A stretch of 11,385 bases of DNA from an uncultured Chloroflexota bacterium (GTDB lineage Bacteria; Chloroflexota; Anaerolineae; Anaerolineales; Anaerolineaceae), in the NCBI GenBank assembly GCA_902795255.1, contig CADBKS010000085.1, positions 1-11,385 on the forward strand. Reading direction: 5' to 3'. Shown here piece after piece: positions 6,725 to 11,385 of the stretch. The notes beneath the pieces were generated by a model that was not told the origin of the DNA, ran no database searches, and saw nothing but the letters and a program-made list of their open reading frames with translations. Position 1 is the stretch's first letter; the number at the start of each line of letters is the position of its first letter. The position numbers and the translations under genes were made by a program.

Positions 6725-7221
6725 ACGAAGAAGAATATATCCGCAAGGACAGATTACGCTTTACAAAGAACTCTCTTGCCTCCACACTTGCGATCGTGGC
6801 GATCGTTTTCAATGTGTTGTATTTCCTGAATATTTACAAATCGGATGTCAACCACAACGTCGGAAACTTCTATTACCAGATCCGTATCGGCGGTTCGATC
6901 ATCCTGAACCTGCTTTTCATGCTGGCAGCCTTCCTTTCTTCCGAAGGTGTGAAGAACTATAAAATCGGATATGCTTATGTGCTGGCATGTCTCGGTGTGC
7001 TGCAGATCGTCCGGATCTTTATTCTGCCGATGCAGGCGCATCAGGCGGAGGTCTCAATTGCCGGCACGACGACGAATGTAATGGAGACCGGTCAGTTTGT
7101 TACGGTCATCATTTATCTGATCCTTTCGGCACTCAGCTGTTTTGCCGCTGCTTATGTCGGGGTGAAGAGAAGCAAAGAGCTGCAGGCCCATATGGCCGCC
7201 CTCGAAGCAAAGGCTGCATAA
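6721..7221 (+). CDS. Four-helix membrane protein of unknown function (transporter operon, second)
   Basis: This 166-residue protein has no family I can name. Hydrophobic helices lie at about 19-38, 55-73, 81-101 and 125-147. A charged N-terminus, the basic loop near 78-81 and the VKRSKE tail after helix 4 predict both termini in the cytoplasm, the same layout as the preceding protein but with shorter outside loops. The start at 6721 is chosen because the ATGA overlap with the previous stop and the purine-rich GGAAAGGGGG just upstream give a natural coupled start; a longer frame extending back into the previous gene has no support. Only 17 bases, carrying GAAGGAGGG, separate it from the ATPase gene. 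Its place suggests a function tied to the importer. Confidence 0.85.
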   Translation: MNEEEYIRKDRLRFTKNSLASTLAIVAIVFNVLYFLNIYKSDVNHNVGNFYYQIRIGGSIILNLLFMLAAFLSSEGVKNYKIGYAYVLACLGVLQIVRIFILPMQAHQAEVSIAGTTTNVMETGQFVTVIIYLILSALSCFAAAYVGVKRSKELQAHMAALEAKAA

Positions 7222-7238
7222 GAAGGAGGGACTGAAAC

Positions 7239-8306
7239 ATGGCGAATCTGAGCTTACAACATATTGATAAGATCTATGATAATAACGTTCAGGCTGTTTT
7301 TGACTTCAACCTGGATGTGAAAGACGGGGAGTTTATCGTTCTGGTCGGCCCTTCCGGCTGCGGTAAGTCCACGACCCTGCGCATGGTCGCCGGTCTTGAA
7401 GATATCACCAACGGGAAGCTGCTCCTGGACGGTCGGGATATCACTTCTGCCCCGGCAAAGGACCGCGATATGGCGATGGTTTTCCAGAACTACGCTCTTT
7501 ACGGCCACATGACGATCTATGAAAACATGGCCTTTTCCCTGACGCTCCGCAATGAGAATCCGAACGTCATCCATAAAAAGGTCCTTGCGGCCGCGGAGAT
7601 CCTCGGGCTGACGGAACAACTCAACAAGAAGCCGAACCAGCTTTCCGGCGGTCAGCGGCAGCGTGTGGCGATGGGCCGTTCGATCGTCCGCAACCCGAAG
7701 CTCTTCCTCTTCGACGAACCGCTTTCCAACCTGGACGCGAAGCTGCGCGGTGCGACCCGGCGTGAGATCATGCTGCTGCACAAACAGCTTGGCGCGACCA
7801 TGATGTATGTGACGCATGACCAGACCGAAGCCCTGACCCTTGCCGACCGAATCGTCTGCATGTCCATGGGCCATGTGCAGCAGATCGGTACGCCGCTGGA
7901 GCTTTATGATACCCCGGCCAACCTCTTTGTTGCCAGCTTTATCGGTCTGCCGCCGATGAACATCTTTGATGTGAAGGTCGAGGACGGTTACCTGATCGGC
8001 AAGACGGCCCAGATCAAGCTGACTGATGCCGAACGGGACAAGCTTGCCGATTATGAAGGAAAGAAGATCGTTCTCGGTGTCCGCCCCGAAAATATCGTCG
8101 AAGGCGGCGAGATCAAAGTCAAGGTGTTTGACAATGAGAACCTGGGCATGAACACGCTGGTACACGGTTATATCGGCGAAGAAGGCAATGGCCCGAAGAT
8201 CACGGCCAAGCTGCGCGGCTGGTGCAATTACAAAGCCGGCGATATTGCCAGCCTTTCTTTCAACCGCAAACATTTCTTTGATGTTGACACGCAGAATGCC
8301 ATCTGA
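7239..8306 (+). CDS. ABC sugar importer ATPase, MalK/UgpC/MsmX type
   Basis: This 355-residue protein is the ATP-hydrolysing subunit that drives CUT1-type sugar importers. All nucleotide-binding elements are intact: Walker A GPSGCGKST at 37-45, Q-loop Gln83 within VFQNYALYGHMT, signature LSGGQ at 135-139, Walker B LFLFDE at 155-160 with Glu160, D-loop SNLDA, and switch His193. After about residue 235 comes the C-terminal OB-fold/TOBE regulatory domain containing GVRPENI, as in MalK. Most family members read YALYPHMT where this one has YALYGHMT. GAAGGAGGG at 7222-7230 gives a strong ribosome binding site. LplB/LplC-type importers commonly lack their own ATPase and share a distant one, so an ATPase inside the operon is notable; it may serve this importer alone or several. 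Confidence 0.97.
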   Translation: MANLSLQHIDKIYDNNVQAVFDFNLDVKDGEFIVLVGPSGCGKSTTLRMVAGLEDITNGKLLLDGRDITSAPAKDRDMAMVFQNYALYGHMTIYENMAFSLTLRNENPNVIHKKVLAAAEILGLTEQLNKKPNQLSGGQRQRVAMGRSIVRNPKLFLFDEPLSNLDAKLRGATRREIMLLHKQLGATMMYVTHDQTEALTLADRIVCMSMGHVQQIGTPLELYDTPANLFVASFIGLPPMNIFDVKVEDGYLIGKTAQIKLTDAERDKLADYEGKKIVLGVRPENIVEGGEIKVKVFDNENLGMNTLVHGYIGEEGNGPKITAKLRGWCNYKAGDIASLSFNRKHFFDVDTQNAI

Positions 8307-8320
8307 AGGAGGGAATCAGC

Positions 8321-8881
8321 ATGAATAATCAGTCACAAAAACGCTCCGGTTTCAGTGAATTTATTCGGAAGAGCATCGTTTCCCTGAAGCGGAAACCGCA
8401 GACGATCGCGATGGTCGTTCTGGTGATCGCCTTCCTGATCTATTCCCTGAATCTGACCTACATTTCCCACACCACGAGCAGAATTCAGGGCCCGGGCATG
8501 GGGCTCTACGGGTTTATCACCATGCTTCTTTCCATGCTTTCGTTCGTTTGTTTTACGAACTCCTTCCCGCGCCGGAAGAAACCGAACTATCCGATGATCG
8601 TCCTGATGTTCGTAATGTTCGGGATCATCATCTTCGCGGATATCAAATACCGCGGGCTGGTCACGAATGCGCTGACACGCGCGGAAAACCCGATCGCTCC
8701 TGAAGTTTATATCGACAAAGCCGTCGCGGCGCTGAACGCCCACATCATCGTGCTGCTGATCGGTGCTGCGCTGGTTCTGCTGCTGCCGGTCTATTCCAAA
8801 GCGCTCCGCAGCATCAAGACTTCCATCGATGTTGAAGATAACGGCGGTATGGCTGCGATCGACATCGCCGGCGATGACTAA
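8321..8881 (+). CDS. Four-helix membrane protein of unknown function (transporter operon, third)
   Basis: This 186-residue protein is unrecognised by function. A basic cytoplasmic start (KRKP at 23-26) precedes helices at about 28-48, 61-80, 90-107 and 140-157, with the strongly basic loop PRRKKP at 83-88 on the inside and outside loops at about 49-60 and 108-139. The tail after helix 4 first carries Lys/Arg and then ends in an acidic DIAGDD. The topology matches that of the two small membrane proteins before the ATPase gene, although I see no clear sequence identity by eye. AAGGAGGG at 8306-8313 overlaps the ATPase stop region and gives an excellent ribosome binding site 14 bases into the gap. 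A hairpin follows its stop, so it may close the transporter unit. Confidence 0.85.
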   Translation: MNNQSQKRSGFSEFIRKSIVSLKRKPQTIAMVVLVIAFLIYSLNLTYISHTTSRIQGPGMGLYGFITMLLSMLSFVCFTNSFPRRKKPNYPMIVLMFVMFGIIIFADIKYRGLVTNALTRAENPIAPEVYIDKAVAALNAHIIVLLIGAALVLLLPVYSKALRSIKTSIDVEDNGGMAAIDIAGDD

Positions 8882-8909
8882 ATCGGTAATTCAATAGAAA
8901 TTAATGGAT

Positions 8910-8935
8910 CGGGAGGCCCGGATGCGGACCTCCCG
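8910..8935 (+). terminator. Hairpin with short T-run, possible weak terminator
   Basis: CGGGAGG at 8910-8916 pairs with CCTCCCG at 8929-8935, and inside it, after one mismatch, 8918-8920 pairs with 8925-8927 around a four-base loop. TTTCT follows immediately. The stem is stable but the T-run is short, so partial termination between the transporter unit and the next gene is the most likely role. Confidence 0.45.
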
Positions 8936-8955
8936 TTTCTGCTGAAACGGACATT

Positions 8956-9576
8956 ATGGCTCGAAAGAAAAAAGATCAGAAAACGGCTGAAGAACGGAAG
9001 CCCGCAGAGGATTATTACAAACTCCACAGTCAGGCAGTCAGCGACCTGGTGACCGCCAATGAGGAGAACTCTCCGGTCGTTTCCAAAGAGGAACTGGCGA
9101 AATACCGCTCGGGAGGAAGATTCAGGATCAGTGAACCGGTAAAGGCGCTGTTCGTTAAATTCTGGTTCGGAGGTTCTGTTTTCTTTTTCTTCTTCATGGC
9201 GCTGGGAAATTATTTCCGGGACCTGCTTGACCAGCTGTTCATTCTGGGGTTCGCGATGGGCGTCATCACCGATATCCTGGTCAACAACATTCTCCGCTTT
9301 ATCGCCAAGCCGGAAGGGGCAAATGACCGCTGGATGATGTTTCCGCAGAAACGCTTATCCAGTCTGTTCCTGAATATCCTTTATGCCTATGTCGTTCTGG
9401 CCTTTGTTTTTATGCTGTATAATCTGATCAATTCAGTCCTGCAGTCAGCCGGGGCCTCGCTCCTGAGCGTGGAACCGATCCTTTTCGGACTATTTTATCT
9501 CGGTTTTGATCTGCTGTTTATCGAATTGAAACGGCTGTTCATCAGGATCGTACAAGACGCAAAAAAGAAAGTATAA
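8956..9576 (+). CDS. Conserved-looking four-helix membrane protein of unknown function
   Basis: This 206-residue protein starts with a very basic cytoplasmic stretch (RKKK) and a hydrophilic region of about 60 residues containing DYYKLHSQAVSDLVTA, followed by helices at about 64-84, 94-114, 136-160 and 170-190 and a basic C-terminus. The first helix holds an unusual run of six consecutive phenylalanines near 76-80. The loop GANDRWMMFPQKR joins helices 2 and 3 on the cytoplasmic side. From memory, proteins with this YYKLH-AV-DLVTA and NDRWMMFP pattern occur widely in Clostridia, but I know of no assigned role. It differs from the three membrane proteins around the ATPase by its long N-terminal region. 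Its ribosome binding site is weak (CGGA near 8948-8951), in contrast to its neighbours. Three bases after its stop the GH28 gene begins. Confidence 0.85.
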   Translation: MARKKKDQKTAEERKPAEDYYKLHSQAVSDLVTANEENSPVVSKEELAKYRSGGRFRISEPVKALFVKFWFGGSVFFFFFMALGNYFRDLLDQLFILGFAMGVITDILVNNILRFIAKPEGANDRWMMFPQKRLSSLFLNILYAYVVLAFVFMLYNLINSVLQSAGASLLSVEPILFGLFYLGFDLLFIELKRLFIRIVQDAKKKV

Positions 9577-9579
9577 ATT

Positions 9580-11385
9580 ATGTTCAAGCTTCTCTTTGCC
9601 AGCTCCAGTTCCGCCTGTTTTGAACTGGAAAACAAAAATCCCTACTACGCTCCCTCCGCCTACACGGTTTACCTGAACGGTGAACGGGTCCGGCGGGAAA
9701 AAGCCAACGTCTTTTCACTTTTCGGGCTGAAGTCCGATACGGAATATAATGTGACCGTAAAAACAGGACGGAAGCTGGAGTCCATGATCTTCCGCACCCG
9801 TCCGGAACGTTTCGCCATCAACGTAAAGGATTTCGGTGCGAAGGGGAACGGTGTTGCCGATGACACAAAGGCGATCCGCGCCGCGCTTGATTTCCTGCCG
9901 GAAGGCGGCCGTCTCTTCTTCCCGAAAGGAAAATACCTGACTTTCCCGCAGGCGCTCCGCAGCCACATGACGATCGAATTCGCCGAAGGTGCGGTGCTGC
10001 TCGGCTCACCGGAACGGGCCCGCTACCAGGTCATTCCCGGAGAGGTCCACGATGTTGAAGGCGGCGATGACCTGATCTTCGGTGCCTTTGAAGGCGAGAT
10101 CCGCGAGATGTATCAGTCCCTGCTGGGTGCTGCTTACGCTGAGGATATTACGATCATCGGCCCGGGTACGGTCGACGGAAATGCCGGCGCGGGGGACTTC
10201 TGGACGAAATTCAATGAATTCAAAATCGCACGCCCGCGGCTCTTTTTCTTCAGCAACTGTAAAGATATCAACATTCACGGGATCCATGCCTGCAACTCCG
10301 CGTCCTGGCAGTTCCATCCCTTTTTCTCGGAACGGGTCTCGTTTTATGACGTTTCGATCTCGGCTCCGAAAGACAGCCCGAACACGGACGCAATCGATCC
10401 GGAATCCTGTGACGGTGTGAACATTATCGGCTGCCGTTTCAGTGTCGGGGACGACTGCGTAGCGATCAAATCCGGAAAGATGGAACTCGGAATGCGCTTC
10501 AAGAAGCCTGCGGACCATCATATCATCCGCAACTGCCTGATGGAGTTCGGCCACGGAGCGGTGACGCTGGGCAGCGAATCCAGTGCCGGCATTCAGAACC
10601 TGACGGTCGAACAGTGCTATTTCCGTCAGACGGACCGCGGGCTGCGCATCAAGACCCGCAGAGGACGCGGAAAGCTTTCGGATATCAGCGGTGTGGTTTT
10701 CGATAACATCCGCATGGATGGTGTCAAGACGCCGGTCGTTATCAATATGTGGTACAACTGCTGTGATCCGGACCGTTATACGGAATATGTCTGGTCCAGA
10801 GAGCACCTGCCGGTCGATGACCGCACGCCGCATCTGGGCAGCTTCCATTTCTATAACCTTGACTGTACCGGCGCGGAAGTGGCCGCCTGTTATATTGACG
10901 GCCTCCCGGAAATGCCGATCGATGAAGTTTGCTTTAAAAATGTGAAAGTCAGTTTTGCTCCGGATGCCAAACCGGGCGTCCCGGCGATGCAGAACTTCGC
11001 TGAAAAACGCTGCCGGATGGGGCTTTTCATGGAAAATGTCCGCCATATCCGCATCGAAAATGTCTCGCTCCACGGTGTGGAGGGCGAAAGCGTGATCTCC
11101 CCGCATCATGAGGATCTGTCCATCGAAGGACTGCAGACCGATGACAGCCGTATCCGCGGATATGTGCAGCGTCTCATCCGGGAATCCACTCCGGAAAGAA
11201 CGATCTGGAATGTTGAAAAGCTCCGGACGGGCAAGCCCGCGAACTGGAATTACATTGACGGATGCATGATCACCGCGCTGCTTTCACTTTCGGATTTCAG
11301 CGGGGACAGGTCCCTGTTTGATTTCGCGGAATCTTATATCGATTCATTCATTGAGGATGACGGAACGATCCGCACCTATAAAATG
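9580..11385 (+). CDS. GH28 polygalacturonase fused to the start of a GH105-type hydrolase (partial at window end)
   Basis: The frame runs 602 codons to the window edge without a stop. Residues 1 to about 85 look like a fibronectin-III/Ig-like beta domain with no signal peptide, as seen before the catalytic domain of some exo-acting polygalacturonases. Residues from about 86 to 500 form a GH28 beta-helix with all four catalytic motifs: NTD at 268-270, GDD at 290-292, GHG at 324-326 and RIK at 356-358. GH28 enzymes hydrolyse alpha-1,4-galacturonan with inversion. After a linker, residues from about 543 onward (WNVEKL, then WNYIDGCMITALL at 556-568, then GD and DGTIRTYK) read like the N-terminus of a GH105/GH88 alpha,alpha-barrel, which removes unsaturated uronic acid from lyase products. 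The start at 9580 has only a weak AAGAAAG site and follows the previous stop by three bases. The GH28 call is secure; the GH105 call rests on about 60 residues. Confidence 0.9.
   Translation, partial: MFKLLFASSSSACFELENKNPYYAPSAYTVYLNGERVRREKANVFSLFGLKSDTEYNVTVKTGRKLESMIFRTRPERFAINVKDFGAKGNGVADDTKAIRAALDFLPEGGRLFFPKGKYLTFPQALRSHMTIEFAEGAVLLGSPERARYQVIPGEVHDVEGGDDLIFGAFEGEIREMYQSLLGAAYAEDITIIGPGTVDGNAGAGDFWTKFNEFKIARPRLFFFSNCKDINIHGIHACNSASWQFHPFFSERVSFYDVSISAPKDSPNTDAIDPESCDGVNIIGCRFSVGDDCVAIKSGKMELGMRFKKPADHHIIRNCLMEFGHGAVTLGSESSAGIQNLTVEQCYFRQTDRGLRIKTRRGRGKLSDISGVVFDNIRMDGVKTPVVINMWYNCCDPDRYTEYVWSREHLPVDDRTPHLGSFHFYNLDCTGAEVAACYIDGLPEMPIDEVCFKNVKVSFAPDAKPGVPAMQNFAEKRCRMGLFMENVRHIRIENVSLHGVEGESVISPHHEDLSIEGLQTDDSRIRGYVQRLIRESTPERTIWNVEKLRTGKPANWNYIDGCMITALLSLSDFSGDRSLFDFAESYIDSFIEDDGTIRTYKM

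Noticed and set aside
7254..8273. A 339-codon minus-strand open frame opposite the ATPase gene.
   Set aside because: It is a mirror of a complete ATPase with intact nucleotide-binding motifs; its product is His/Asp-rich and featureless.
10006..11109. A 367-codon minus-strand open frame opposite the GH28 domain.
   Set aside because: The plus frame contains all four GH28 catalytic motifs in order, while the minus product has no recognisable features.

Overview
The window looks like part of a pectin-utilisation locus from an anaerobic gut or rumen Clostridia-type Firmicute. This rests on LplB/LplC-type sugar permeases with a matching binding protein, strong AAGGAGG-like ribosome binding sites, coding DNA of roughly 50-55% GC, and close resemblance of several proteins to families I associate with Clostridia (Christensenellales/Lachnospiraceae-like). 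The taxon is inferred, not shown.

Layout. Positions 1-178 hold no gene but contain a GC-rich, strongly foldable segment that may belong to a structured RNA. Positions 179-1045 (minus) encode a pectinesterase without a signal peptide, divergent from everything else. Positions 1046-1266 are a shared control region with candidate divergent promoters and an inverted repeat. From 1267 all genes are on the plus strand with short gaps or overlaps. They are: an S-component-like membrane protein (1267-1851), an LplB-type permease (1851-2903), an LplC-type permease (2921-3811), an unusually large solute-binding protein (3920-6007), two four-helix membrane proteins (6134-6724 and 6721-7221), a MalK/UgpC/MsmX-type ATPase (7239-8306), a third four-helix membrane protein (8321-8881) and a fourth of a different type (8956-9576). 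The last gene, from 9580 and running off the window end, fuses a complete GH28 polygalacturonase to the beginning of what appears to be a GH105 unsaturated glucuronyl/galacturonyl hydrolase.

How it may work together (inference). The binding protein captures a pectin-derived oligosaccharide outside the cell, the two permeases and the ATPase import it, the cytoplasmic pectinesterase strips methyl esters, and the GH28-GH105 protein removes galacturonate and the unsaturated end sugar. The part that known families do not explain is the set of small polytopic membrane proteins built into the transporter operon: three share the same four-helix topology and flank the ATPase gene, and one S-component-like protein is coupled to the first permease. 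They are the best candidates here for an undescribed transporter accessory or membrane complex.
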